Positions 1 through 8,711 of a DNA stretch of 35,474 bases are shown here, in pieces (position 1 is the first letter of the stretch; each line of letters starts with the position of its first letter). The stretch covers positions 1 to 35,474 of the forward strand of contig JAUREI010000019.1 of assembly GCA_030827515.1 (NCBI GenBank), in the 5' to 3' direction. The notes under the pieces are model-generated. The model did not search any database. It worked only from the letters and a program-made list of their open reading frames with translations, and was not told the origin of the DNA. The translations under genes and the position numbers were made by a program. This stretch comes from Prosthecobacter sp. Its GTDB lineage: Bacteria; Verrucomicrobiota; Verrucomicrobiia; Verrucomicrobiales; Verrucomicrobiaceae.

Positions 1-1
1 G

Positions 2-817
2 CCGGACGCCGTGGTGCAGTTGCCGGCACCGATTGCCATCAAGGCGGAGGGCACCATGCCCTGATAGTTAGTCACCGTGCTGACCGACTTCGCCGAGGAC
101 CGTTGGGTGAACGCCTACGAGATTCAGCCGACCGACCGCAGTGTGGTCCATCACGTCATCGTTCAGGTGCATGAAAAGGGGGCGCGGGTGCGCGAGCGTG
201 GCGAGGGGTCGGAAGGGTATTGGGCTGCCTACGTGCCGGGCAACACCCATCACGCCTATCCGACCGGCTTCGCCAAGAAACTGCCCGCCGGTGCCACGGT
301 CAGCTTCCAAATTCACTACACGCCGAATGGACGCGCCACCCGCGACCAGCTGCGGCTAGGCCTGCATTTTGCCAGGGAGGCGCCGCGCTATATCGTGCAC
401 ACCGCCGCCGTTGCGCATCCTCGCCTCAACATACCGCCGCATGAGGCCCGCCACGTCGAGGTCAAGGAGCAGACCGTGCCCTTCGGCATGAATGTCACGG
501 GGTTGATGGCGCACATGCATGTGCGCGGTCGGGCCTTCAAATTCGAGGTTGTGCAGCCCGGTGGCGGGACCGAGGTGCTGCTCGACATTCCGCGCTATGA
601 CTTCAACTGGCAGCTGCGCTACGATTACACCCAGCCGAAATTTCTGCCCGCCGGCAGCCGCGTGCGCCTGACGGCGGTGTTCGACAACAGTGCCGGCAAT
701 CCGGCCAACCCGAATCCGGACAAGTCCGTGCGCTGGGGGCCGCAGACGCATGACGAGATGATGATCGGCTATTTCGAGTACTTCACGCCGCGCAAGGATG
801 ATGTGGCGATGGAGTGA
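2..817 (+). pseudogene. Copper type II ascorbate-dependent monooxygenase-like C-terminal region, 5'-truncated by window edge and interrupted by two in-frame stops (TGA TAG at 62-67)
   Basis: Frame starting at base 2 reads PDAVVQLPAPIAIKAEGTMP**LVTVLTDFAEDRWVNAYEIQPTDRSVVHHVIVQVHE...; family-like motifs EIQPTDRSVVHHVIV and GLMAHMHVRGRAFKFEV continue in the same frame on both sides of the stops. Confidence 0.65.
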
Positions 818-828
818 GTTCCGGCTGC

Positions 829-2901
829 TCACTGCATGACCGCACTCGGGGCGTCATCGCCAAAGACAAAGCCGCGCACGCCGGCGAAGCGCGGCTCGTT
901 CAACTGCGGATCCTCGTCGAGGGCCTTTTCCGCCAGCCGCCGCGCGAGGCGGACCAGGCGGGTGTCGGCGAGCATTTCAGCGAATTGCAACGGCGCCTGC
1001 CCGCTCTGGGCGCGGCCGAGCAGGTCCCCCGGACCGCGCCGACGCAGGTCCTCCTCGGAGATGCGGAAGCCATCGTCGGTCTGCTCAAGAATGGCCAGTC
1101 TCTCCCGCGCCTCGTCATCGCCGTCCTTGACGAAAAGCACGCAGTAGGACGCGTGCGGGCCGCGGCCGACGCGGCCGCGCAGCTGGTGCAGCTGGGCCAG
1201 GCCAAAGCGTTCGGCGTGATGAATGAACATGACGCTGGCGTTGGGCACGTCGACGCCGACTTCAATGACCGTGGTGGAAACGAGCACCTCGATGCGGCCT
1301 GCGCGGAAGTCGCGCATGACCTGCTCCTTTTCCTCGGCACCCAGGCGGCCGTGCAGCAGTCCGGTCCGGAAATGGGGCAGCCGTTTCGACCATTCCTCGC
1401 AGCCCTTGGTGACTGCGGTGACTTCGAGTTTTTCCGACTCCTCGATGAGCGGGTAGACCAGATAGGCCTGTCGGCCCTGTTCGAGCTGCTCGAGCAAAAA
1501 TTTCGCCGCCTCGTCCTGCTTTGCGGCCGGGCGCACTCGAGTGACGATTTTGCCTCGCGCACGCGGCCGCTCGTCGATCGTTGAGACATCGAGATCGCCG
1601 TAGATGGTGAGCGTCAGCGTGCGCGGGATCGGTGTGGCGGTCATCACCAGCACGTCGGGGGTGTGGCCCTTCTGGATGAGGCGCGCCCGCTGGGCGACGC
1701 CGAACTTGTGCTGCTCGTCGATCACCACCAGGCCGAGATTGTGCAACAGTTCCTCGTCGTGCAGCAGCGCATGAGTGCCGATGACGATATCGGCACGGCG
1801 GTCCGTGAAGAAGCCGGTCCCGTCGTCGGAGCGGGCGGCGGTGCGCAGGGCGACACCGAGGCCAAGCGGTTCCAGCCAGGCGCTGGCGGTGTGAAAGTGC
1901 TGCTCGGCGAGGATTTGGGTCGGCGCCATGAGCGCCGCCTGCCTGCCGTTTTCCACGGCACCGAGCATGGCTGCCAGTGCCACCACGGTCTTGCCGCTGC
2001 CGACGTCGCCGTGCAGCAGGCGGTTCATCGGCGCGAGAGAGGCCATGTCGCGGCGGATTTCCTCCAGGCAGCGCCGCTGGGCGCCGGTGAGCGGGAAGGG
2101 AAGGGCGGACTCGAAGCGTGCCGCCAGCTCACCGGCCGGTTGGGCGTGGCCACCGGCAGCGGCAAGTGCACGACGTCGACGCACAACGCGCAATTGGTAC
2201 CCGTAAAACTCCTCCAGCGCCAGATAGCGGCGCGCCGTCGACAGTTCCTCGGGGCTGGAGGCGAAGTGCACGGTGCGCAGAGCAAGCGCACGATTCCAGC
2301 CGGTGAATTCACTGTCGCTCCGCGGGGTTGGCAGGAGGTCGGGAGTGAAATCCGGGGCGAGCGACTGGAACACATGCCAGGCGGCCGTGCGCAGGGCCTT
2401 TTGGTTGATGCCTGCCCGCAGGCGGTATACCGGGGTCAACCGGCCGGTGTGAATGCCCGGTTCGTCTTCGCCGCCGATCACCTCATATTCCGGATGATCC
2501 ATCGACAGGCGGCCCTTGTATTCCTTGATGCGGCCGTAAACGGCGAGTTCATGGCCTTCCGCGATGACGCGGCTCAGGAAGGCCATGTTCCACCAGCGCA
2601 GGGTCAGGGGGGGGCAGAGTGCGCCACCTTCCAGGGGTTCCACCTGCGCCTCGAAGACACCTGCGCCGCGGCGGCGTCCAAAGTAGCGGCTGCCCGCCTT
2701 CAGAACCCGCACCTGATGGCAGACCGGTTCCAGGCCGGGCTGAAAGACGGCGGCCCCGGCCTGGCGACGGTCCTCATGGCGGAAGGGCAGCCATTCGACG
2801 ACTTGGGCGGCGCGGTCGATGCCCTCCTTGGCGAGCGACTTCAGCACGCGCGTCGGCAGGCCGGGCACGGCGTCAAGCGGGGCATCCAGGGGGAGGGGCA
2901 T
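829..2901 (-). CDS. recG: ATP-dependent DNA helicase RecG
   Basis: RecG motifs LLHGDVGSGKTVVALAAM, MAPTQILAEQHF, VIDEQHKFGVAQR, VMTATPIPRTLTLTIYGDLDVSTIDE, RGRVGRG. Start at 2901 (MPLPLDAPLDAVPGL) preferred; 2940 possible. Confidence 0.97.
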   Translation of the reverse strand: MPLPLDAPLDAVPGLPTRVLKSLAKEGIDRAAQVVEWLPFRHEDRRQAGAAVFQPGLEPVCHQVRVLKAGSRYFGRRRGAGVFEAQVEPLEGGALCPPLTLRWWNMAFLSRVIAEGHELAVYGRIKEYKGRLSMDHPEYEVIGGEDEPGIHTGRLTPVYRLRAGINQKALRTAAWHVFQSLAPDFTPDLLPTPRSDSEFTGWNRALALRTVHFASSPEELSTARRYLALEEFYGYQLRVVRRRRALAAAGGHAQPAGELAARFESALPFPLTGAQRRCLEEIRRDMASLAPMNRLLHGDVGSGKTVVALAAMLGAVENGRQAALMAPTQILAEQHFHTASAWLEPLGLGVALRTAARSDDGTGFFTDRRADIVIGTHALLHDEELLHNLGLVVIDEQHKFGVAQRARLIQKGHTPDVLVMTATPIPRTLTLTIYGDLDVSTIDERPRARGKIVTRVRPAAKQDEAAKFLLEQLEQGRQAYLVYPLIEESEKLEVTAVTKGCEEWSKRLPHFRTGLLHGRLGAEEKEQVMRDFRAGRIEVLVSTTVIEVGVDVPNASVMFIHHAERFGLAQLHQLRGRVGRGPHASYCVLFVKDGDDEARERLAILEQTDDGFRISEEDLRRRGPGDLLGRAQSGQAPLQFAEMLADTRLVRLARRLAEKALDEDPQLNEPRFAGVRGFVFGDDAPSAVMQ

Positions 2902-2969
2902 GGTGTGAAAAGTCTTTCCCTGAACCCCTCCTTCAGGCATCTTTAGGCTGCATTCAACGTCTTCTCCGC

Positions 2970-3911
2970 ATGACCACCGGCCTTTTTCAGGATCCCGTTT
3001 GCGCCCAGCACGACACCGGCCCCGGCCATCCGGAGAGTCCGGCGCGCCATGCCGCCGTCACGCGCGCCCTGGCAGACTCCGGTCTGACGGCGCGTCTGAC
3101 CGCGCTGCCGGTGCGGCCGGCCGAGTTGGCGGAAGTGGAACGCTGTCATCCCCGCCGCTACATCGAGCTCGTGCGCTCGGAGACCGCCGCCGGGCACGGC
3201 ACCCTGAGCACGGGAGACACCCAGTTTGGTCCGCACTCCTGGGTGGCCGCGCTGCACGCGGTCGGCGGGGTTGTCGGGGCCGTTGACGCCGTCATGGCTG
3301 GCGATCTGCGCCGGGCCTTCTGCGCCGTTCGCCCGCCCGGCCATCACGCCCGCGCCGAGCAGGGCATGGGGTTTTGCCTGTTCAACAACATCGCCCTTGG
3401 CGCCCGCCATGCACAGAGGCGGCACGGCGCGGACAAAATCGCCATTGTCGACTGGGATGTGCATCATGGGAATGGCACCCAGGACCTCTTCTATGAGGAC
3501 GGCAGTGTCTTGTTTTTCAGCACCCATCAATCGCCCTTGTATCCGTTCACCGGGCATGCCGGCGAAACAGGGGATGGCAGGGGGCGTGGCACGACGGTCA
3601 ACTGCCCGCTGCCCGCCGGTGCCGGAATCCTCGAGATCGGCTCGGCCTTTGAGGAGCAACTACTGCCTGCCCTGGAAGCCCACCGGCCGGACCTGATCCT
3701 GCTTTCGGCCGGCTTTGATTCGCGTGAAAACGACCCCCTGGGTCGCTTCCGGCTGACCGATGCCGACTTTGTTCGTCTGACCCGCTTGCTCAAGCAGGCC
3801 GCGGATTCCCTGTGTGAGGGGCGGTTGATTTCGGTTCTGGAAGGCGGGTACTCGCTTGAGGGCCTGGCCAAGGCCGTGACCGCCCACGTCGGCGAGTTGG
3901 CAGCCGAATAA
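2970..3911 (+). CDS. Histone deacetylase family protein (acetoin utilization/acetylpolyamine amidohydrolase-like)
   Basis: Motifs HPESPARH, RPPGHHA, GFCLFNNIALGARHA, IVDWDVHHGNGTQDLFY, LSAGFDSRENDPLG, LEGGYSLEGLA. ATG at 2970 opens MTTGLFQDPVCAQHDTGPGHPE. Confidence 0.93.
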   Translation: MTTGLFQDPVCAQHDTGPGHPESPARHAAVTRALADSGLTARLTALPVRPAELAEVERCHPRRYIELVRSETAAGHGTLSTGDTQFGPHSWVAALHAVGGVVGAVDAVMAGDLRRAFCAVRPPGHHARAEQGMGFCLFNNIALGARHAQRRHGADKIAIVDWDVHHGNGTQDLFYEDGSVLFFSTHQSPLYPFTGHAGETGDGRGRGTTVNCPLPAGAGILEIGSAFEEQLLPALEAHRPDLILLSAGFDSRENDPLGRFRLTDADFVRLTRLLKQAADSLCEGRLISVLEGGYSLEGLAKAVTAHVGELAAE

Positions 3912-4022
3912 AAGCGGGGTCCGCGCTGCCACGGGCATCACAAAATCCGCCGTTGTCTTCGCAACGGGGGTGGAGATTCGTCATCCGTATGGCCTAGTGT
4001 CGAGGGCGCTTGTGCGCGGTTC

Positions 4023-5444
4023 ATGAACAACCCGACCCTGACCACGCTTTCTACCATCAACGCCGATGGTTCGCGAAAGTTCGTGCATCCCGCCGATGTC
4101 CAGGGGCGCTTCACCCGCTGGCGCCGGCTATCGGCCCTGCTTCTGCTGGTCATCTACGCGGCCCTGCCATGGATCCCGGTGAAGGGTTTTCCCGCGGTCT
4201 TTCTGGACGTTCAGACCCGCCGTTTTCACTTTTTCGGCCTGACCCTGGCGGCGCAGGATCTGTGGGTGGGGTTTTTCCTCATCACGGGTTTGGCCTTTGC
4301 CCTGTTCTTCGTCACCTCCCTGTTCGGTCGCATCTGGTGTGGATGGACCTGTCCCTACACGGTCTTTCTGGAGCACGTGTATCGGCGCATCGAGCGTTGG
4401 ATTGACGGGGATGCTTCGGCTCGCCGCCGTTTGGAAAAGGCGCCGTGGACGGTGGACAAGATCACCCGGCGACTGGTCAAGCACGCCCTGTTCCTGCTGG
4501 TTTCGGCCCTGATCGCCCATCTGTTCCTCAGCTACTTCGTCTCGATCCGGGGGCTGTACGGCATGATGCAGCGCTCGCCGCAGGAGCATGCCCTGGCTTT
4601 TGGTGTCGTGGTCTTCCTCACCGGGGCCCTCTACTTTTCGTTCAGCTGGTTTCGCGAGCAGTTTTGCATCATCCTCTGCCCCTATGGTCGGCTGCAGTCG
4701 GCGCTGACCGACGATCATTCGGTGGTCATTGGCTATGACAAGCGGCGCGGCGAGCCTCGCGGCAAGGCCGGCGCGGCAACCGGGGACTGCATCGATTGTC
4801 GACGCTGTGTCCAAGTCTGCCCGACCGGTATCGACATTCGCAACGGCCTGCAACTCGAGTGCATCGGCTGCGCGGCTTGCGTCGACGCCTGTGACGACAG
4901 CATGATCAAGCTGAAGCGGCCGACCGGACTGGTGCGCTATGATTCGCATGCCGGCCTGCATGGCGGACACACGCGCCTGATCCGCCCGCGCACGATCTTT
5001 TATTCCTGCATCCTGCTTGCCGGCGCTGTCGCCTTCCTGTTTGCCGCATCACGCATTGAGCCGCTGCGCGCCAGTGTTGTGCGGATGGTGGGTGCGCCCT
5101 ATTACGTCGCTGACGGGGTGGTGCGGAATCAGTTTCTGGTGCGCGTGATCAACAAGCGCAACGAGGCCTCGAGCTACCGGCTGGAATTGGCGGGCGCGGT
5201 GCCTGCGGGTCTGCAGGTGGCCGGTGCCGATCGGGAACTGTATCTGGAGCCGATGGGCGAGGAGCAGAAGACCCTGGTTCTGTCCCTGCCCGAAGCCGCC
5301 TTCAAGGGGTCCTTCAAGCTGCAGGTCAAGGTCACTGAGATTGCCAGTGGCGCCAGCATGACGACACGTGTCATGGAGTTTCTGGGGCCCGACCCACGTC
5401 TGAAATCCGATGTTCCGCTCAATCCGAGAGATTTTGTCCAGTAA
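4023..5444 (+). CDS. ccoG: Cytochrome c oxidase accessory protein CcoG (FixG/RdxA), 4Fe-4S polyferredoxin
   Basis: Multiple TM segments; WCGWTCPYTVFLEHVYRRIE, CPYGRLQSALTDDHSVVIGYD, 4Fe-4S motifs CIDCRRCVQVCPTGIDIRNGLQLECIGCAACVDACD; C-terminal Ig-like FixG domain. Confidence 0.95.
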   Translation: MNNPTLTTLSTINADGSRKFVHPADVQGRFTRWRRLSALLLLVIYAALPWIPVKGFPAVFLDVQTRRFHFFGLTLAAQDLWVGFFLITGLAFALFFVTSLFGRIWCGWTCPYTVFLEHVYRRIERWIDGDASARRRLEKAPWTVDKITRRLVKHALFLLVSALIAHLFLSYFVSIRGLYGMMQRSPQEHALAFGVVVFLTGALYFSFSWFREQFCIILCPYGRLQSALTDDHSVVIGYDKRRGEPRGKAGAATGDCIDCRRCVQVCPTGIDIRNGLQLECIGCAACVDACDDSMIKLKRPTGLVRYDSHAGLHGGHTRLIRPRTIFYSCILLAGAVAFLFAASRIEPLRASVVRMVGAPYYVADGVVRNQFLVRVINKRNEASSYRLELAGAVPAGLQVAGADRELYLEPMGEEQKTLVLSLPEAAFKGSFKLQVKVTEIASGASMTTRVMEFLGPDPRLKSDVPLNPRDFVQ

Positions 5445-5571
5445 GCCCTGGCTTCCGGTGGTGCTGCTAGTCGCGGTCTTTTTGACCGCGTGGTTCTGCT
5501 TCATTCGCATCGCCCTGGCCAACCAGCCACCGACCGTTCCCCTGGAGCCACCCTCCGCCGCTGTGCCATGA
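5410..5571 (+). CDS. Small single-TM protein, minimal FixH/CcoH-like (not in supplied ORF track)
   Basis: ATG at 5410 translates to MFRSIREILSSKPWLPVVLLVAVFLTAWFCFIRIALANQPPTVPLEPPSAAVP* (53 aa). Start overlaps the ccoG 3' end and the stop overlaps the next ATG (ATGA). Position after ccoG is typical of FixH. Confidence 0.7.
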   Translation: MFRSIREILSSKPWLPVVLLVAVFLTAWFCFIRIALANQPPTVPLEPPSAAVP

Positions 5572-6257
5572 TGCCGATCGACACCAGTGCCGCCGCCTTT
5601 CTCGCCGGTCTGGTGACCAGCGTGCATTGTGTTGGCATGTGCGGCCCGCTGTCCTGTTCCTGGGCGGTGAGTGCGACGCCTGGATCGGCGGTTTTTTTTC
5701 GGGACACCGGCTTGTACCACGGCGGCCGGCTGCTGGCTTACGGCCTGGTCGGTACCCTGGCCGGGGCCGTTGGAGTCGTGCCCCTGGGGTTTTTCCAGCA
5801 CGGGGCCGGCTTGGTCCTGCCCTGGCTGATGGTCCTGGCCTTTGCCCTGGTCGGTCTGGGGCTGGACGGCCGGCTGCCCAAGCCGGGATTCCTGGAGCGG
5901 CCGCTGCGCCGGTTGCAGGCGGCCGCGTTTCGCATGAAGAGCGGTCCGCGCTCCGGCCTGCTGGGCTTGGCGACCCCCCTGCTGCCCTGCGGGCCGCTGT
6001 ACATGATGTTCGCCCTGGCGCTGGCCAATGGCTCAGCAATGAAGGGTGCGGGTTTCACGGTGGCTTTCGGCCTGGGCACGCTGCCCTTGCTCTGGCTGGC
6101 CCAGACCGGCTTGCACCGGTTGGGAGGCACCCTCTCGCCGGCCGCCGTTGGGCGTTTGCAGCGGGGGCTTGCCCTGGGCACCGCGGTCCTGCTGGCCTGG
6201 CGCCTGCGCGACACCCTGGATTTCGGCAGTGTGGCGACGCCCAGTTGCTGCCACTAG
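5568..6257 (+). CDS. Sulfite exporter TauE/SafE family / UreH-like (DsbD_2-type) membrane protein
   Basis: MMPIDTSAAAFLAGLVTSVHCVGMCGPL..., later GLATPLLPCGPLYMMFALALANGSAMKGAGFTVAFGLGTLPLLWLA; multiple TM segments; commonly encoded with cbb3 oxidase maturation genes. Confidence 0.85.
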   Translation: MMPIDTSAAAFLAGLVTSVHCVGMCGPLSCSWAVSATPGSAVFFRDTGLYHGGRLLAYGLVGTLAGAVGVVPLGFFQHGAGLVLPWLMVLAFALVGLGLDGRLPKPGFLERPLRRLQAAAFRMKSGPRSGLLGLATPLLPCGPLYMMFALALANGSAMKGAGFTVAFGLGTLPLLWLAQTGLHRLGGTLSPAAVGRLQRGLALGTAVLLAWRLRDTLDFGSVATPSCCH

Positions 6258-6265
6258 ACAAAGTT

Positions 6266-6295
6266 TTTTTGGGTGTGGATCACACACCAAAAACA
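6266..6295. promoter_or_regulatory. Imperfect palindrome/hairpin in the gap upstream of the sigma factor
   Basis: TTTTTGG-GTGTG-GAT-CACAC-A-CCAAAAA: 12 paired positions with one bulged A and a 3-nt centre, between stop 6257 and start 6329. Confidence 0.5.
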
Positions 6296-6328
6296 ACGGT
6301 GGCGACGTTAAGGGGTTGAACTCCTGTC

Positions 6329-6901
6329 ATGGGCCCGGTCGTTGACATCTGGAAACACTGTTTTGAGCGCGTCGCGCCGCGCCTCCTGCTGTATGCCTGC
6401 CAGCTTTGTCCCACGCGGGCGGATGCCGAGGACGTCGTGCAGATGGCCTTCGTGCGCTGGTGGCGGCGTTTTCCGGATGGGGATGAGCGGCACATCCCGC
6501 TGCTTTATGCCGCGGTGCGCACCATCGCGCTCGACCAGCGCCGCAGCCAGCAGCGCAGGCTGGCGCGTGAGGCCGCCTCCGTGATGGCGCTGACACAGGG
6601 CGATGCCGCCGTCTTTGACCCGGCGCCCGAGCAGCGTGAGACCGCGGCGATCGTCCAAGAGGCGCTCGAGGACCTCCCTGAGCCGCAACGCGAGGTGGTG
6701 ACGCTCAAGCTCTGGGCCGGGCTGACTTTCGCGCAGATCGCCGAAACGACGGGCGAGTCCATCAACACCGTCTCAGGTCGCTACCGCTACGCCTTGCAGG
6801 CCTTGGAAAAGCGACTGGCTCCACGGCGCCACGAACTTGTGCTGGAGCCTTCAGCGCCGGCCCTGATTCCCTTTCCCCAACCCGCCAACCCCCTGCCATG
6901 A
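6329..6901 (+). CDS. RNA polymerase sigma factor, ECF/sigma-70 family
   Basis: Region 2 ADAEDVVQMAFVRWWRR, region 4 LEDLPEPQREVVTLKLWAGLTFAQIAETTGESINTVSGRYRYALQALEKRL. Confidence 0.92.
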   Translation: MGPVVDIWKHCFERVAPRLLLYACQLCPTRADAEDVVQMAFVRWWRRFPDGDERHIPLLYAAVRTIALDQRRSQQRRLAREAASVMALTQGDAAVFDPAPEQRETAAIVQEALEDLPEPQREVVTLKLWAGLTFAQIAETTGESINTVSGRYRYALQALEKRLAPRRHELVLEPSAPALIPFPQPANPLP

Positions 6902-7338
6902 ACGACATCGAAACCCTGCTCTCCGGACTGGCGCCCCGCGGACCCTCACAGACGCTCGGCCAGCGCGTCGCCCATGACCTCGACCTTGACCGGCAATGGC
7001 TGCAGGGTCGGCAGGTACGACGGCGTTGGCTGGCGCCGGTTGCCTGGGCAGTTGCCGGTGCCGCCGCCGCCCTGACGATGAGCGCTTTTCTCATTCCCCC
7101 GGCCCGTTCGACGACCATCGCCGCCAAGACCACCCTGCTGCCCGCGGGAACGATTCGCGAGGTGGTTCACACCGAGGACGAGGGCATTGCCTTCAATGAA
7201 GCCTCGCAAACCCACGAACATCGCCTGCGCCTCATCTCGGTGGAACGCCAGGATTGGATTGATCCGCGCGACGGCGCGCGCATCACCGTTGAGCAGCCGC
7301 GTGAGGAGCACCTCGTCCTGCCGGTCTCCTATCAGTGA
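6898..7338 (+). CDS. Putative anti-sigma factor-like single-pass membrane protein
   Basis: Starts in a 4-bp ATGA overlap with the sigma gene; one TM segment (WLAPVAWAVAGAAAALTMSAFLI) and an extracytoplasmic C-terminus. Function inferred from position. Confidence 0.65.
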   Translation: MNDIETLLSGLAPRGPSQTLGQRVAHDLDLDRQWLQGRQVRRRWLAPVAWAVAGAAAALTMSAFLIPPARSTTIAAKTTLLPAGTIREVVHTEDEGIAFNEASQTHEHRLRLISVERQDWIDPRDGARITVEQPREEHLVLPVSYQ

Positions 7339-7384
7339 AATCCTGCATTCCCGATCAAGTCCCACCCCCAGCCTCAAACCCACC

Positions 7385-8692
7385 ATGAAACCCAACCGAC
7401 TGACCCATCTGCTCGCCCTCTGCGGTCTGCTGGCCACGATTCCACTCGCCGCCCAGGACACCCGCCCGCCTCCCGAACCAAAGCCACGCCCGGACGGGGC
7501 GCCTGAAGCCCGTCGCGATGCTCCGCCTCCGCGCGGGGAACCGGGGCCTGATCGCAGGGAAGGTCGCCCGCCGGAGCGCCCCGGATCGGACCAACCGCGT
7601 GGTGAAGGTCGCCCTGACGGGGCGCCTGAAGCCCGTCGTGATGCTCCGCCCCCGCGCGGGGAACCGGGGCCTGATCGCAGGGAAGGTCGCTCTGGACCGG
7701 ACCAACCGCGTGATGAAGGGCGCATGGACGGGCCGCCGCGGCGCGAGCCTGGAAGGCCCGGCGGGCCCGAACACGCCGAGCACGGTCATGCGGAACGCGG
7801 ACGAGAGGGGCATTCCAGAGGTCACGAGGGTCATGCCGGGGCGGAGATGCGCCGGGTGTCCTTTCTGGGCGTGTTGACGGCACCCGTCAGTGCCGAGATG
7901 CGCAGCCATCTTGGTCTGTCGGAAGGCTTTGGCCTGCGTGTCGTTGAGGTTCAGCGTGGCAGCCCGGCCCAGGTGGCGGGACTCAAGGAAAACGATGTGC
8001 TCATCCGGCTGGAAGACCAGCGACTGGCAAGCATGGAGCAGTTGCAGGCCTTGGTGCGTGAGCGCCGCAAGGGTGAGCGGGTGAATCTGCTGATTGTTTC
8101 CGGCGGCAAGGAGGCCATGATCAGCGTTGAACTGGGCGAGACGGCCCTGCCTTCGAGGCCCGGGCCAGGATCCCCGCCCCCCCATTTCGTCCCACCGGGC
8201 GGCCGTGAGTGGCCGCGTCTTCCGGAAACTCGCCTCGGAGAGATGCGCGAGCACCTGGAACAGTATCGCCGGTCGTTGCAGGAGTGGCAGGAGCGCATGC
8301 ACCTGTGGCGTCGAGAGCCGGGGCGTGGGGAAATGCCGCCGCCCCCGCCGGCGCCGGGCGGGGCGGATCGTGCCCCCGGTCGACCGTCCGGGGAACGAGC
8401 CACTCCGGAACCGCGCCGTGGCGAGAGTCATGGGGTGTCAACCGTGACTCGCAGTGATGACAGTGGGATCTACACCCTCAAGCGGGAAGGAGACCGTATC
8501 GTTTTCAGTGTCCAGCCGAAGGAGGGCGAGGCGCGCAGTTGGAATCTCAATCAGGAGCGGGACCGCATTCCCGAGCCCCTGCGCGAGAAACTGCGTCAGC
8601 TTGAAGAAATTCGCGGTGGCCGGGATGAAGGCCGTATCCGCCCACCGGCCGATGGTCGGATCCCTGAAAAGGGTCCACGAGACCGGAACTGA
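7385..8692 (+). CDS. Secreted PDZ domain-containing protein with Pro/Arg/Gly-rich repeat linker
   Basis: Signal peptide MKPNRLTHLLALCGLLATIPLAAQ; PDZ-like FLGVLTAPVSAEMRSHLGLSEGFGLRVVEVQRGSPAQVAGLKENDVLIRLEDQRLASMEQLQALV. Confidence 0.85.
   Translation: MKPNRLTHLLALCGLLATIPLAAQDTRPPPEPKPRPDGAPEARRDAPPPRGEPGPDRREGRPPERPGSDQPRGEGRPDGAPEARRDAPPPRGEPGPDRREGRSGPDQPRDEGRMDGPPRREPGRPGGPEHAEHGHAERGREGHSRGHEGHAGAEMRRVSFLGVLTAPVSAEMRSHLGLSEGFGLRVVEVQRGSPAQVAGLKENDVLIRLEDQRLASMEQLQALVRERRKGERVNLLIVSGGKEAMISVELGETALPSRPGPGSPPPHFVPPGGREWPRLPETRLGEMREHLEQYRRSLQEWQERMHLWRREPGRGEMPPPPPAPGGADRAPGRPSGERATPEPRRGESHGVSTVTRSDDSGIYTLKREGDRIVFSVQPKEGEARSWNLNQERDRIPEPLREKLRQLEEIRGGRDEGRIRPPADGRIPEKGPRDRN
7496..7690 (+). 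repeat. In-frame direct repeat, period 123 bp (41 codons), two near-identical 72-bp copies
   Basis: Copies at 7496-7567 and 7619-7690 (GGGGCGCCTGAAGCCCGTCG[C/T]GATGCTCCGCC...GAAGGTCGC), encoding GAPEARRDAPPPRGEPGPDRREGR twice. Confidence 0.9.
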
Positions 8693-8711
8693 TTTTGCAT
8701 CCAACCCCCGC

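Noticed and set aside
62-67. Selenocysteine recoding at TGA
   Set aside because: TGA is followed directly by TAG, so Sec insertion alone would not restore the frame; no SECIS-like hairpin recognised downstream.
1663-2946. 427-aa + strand ORF opposite recG
   Set aside because: Antisense to a confidently identified gene; composition typical of GC-rich shadow ORFs, no recognisable domain.
3950-3967. Small hairpin CCGTTG-TCTTCG-CAACGG upstream of ccoG
   Set aside because: Only 6 bp, no U-tract and no context; chance occurrence is likely in GC-rich DNA.
7518-7877. Alternative-frame ORF in the PDZ repeat region with its own repeats (MLRLRAGNRGLIAGKVA...)
   Set aside because: Repeats follow automatically from the 123-bp DNA duplication; the main frame carries signal peptide and PDZ domain.
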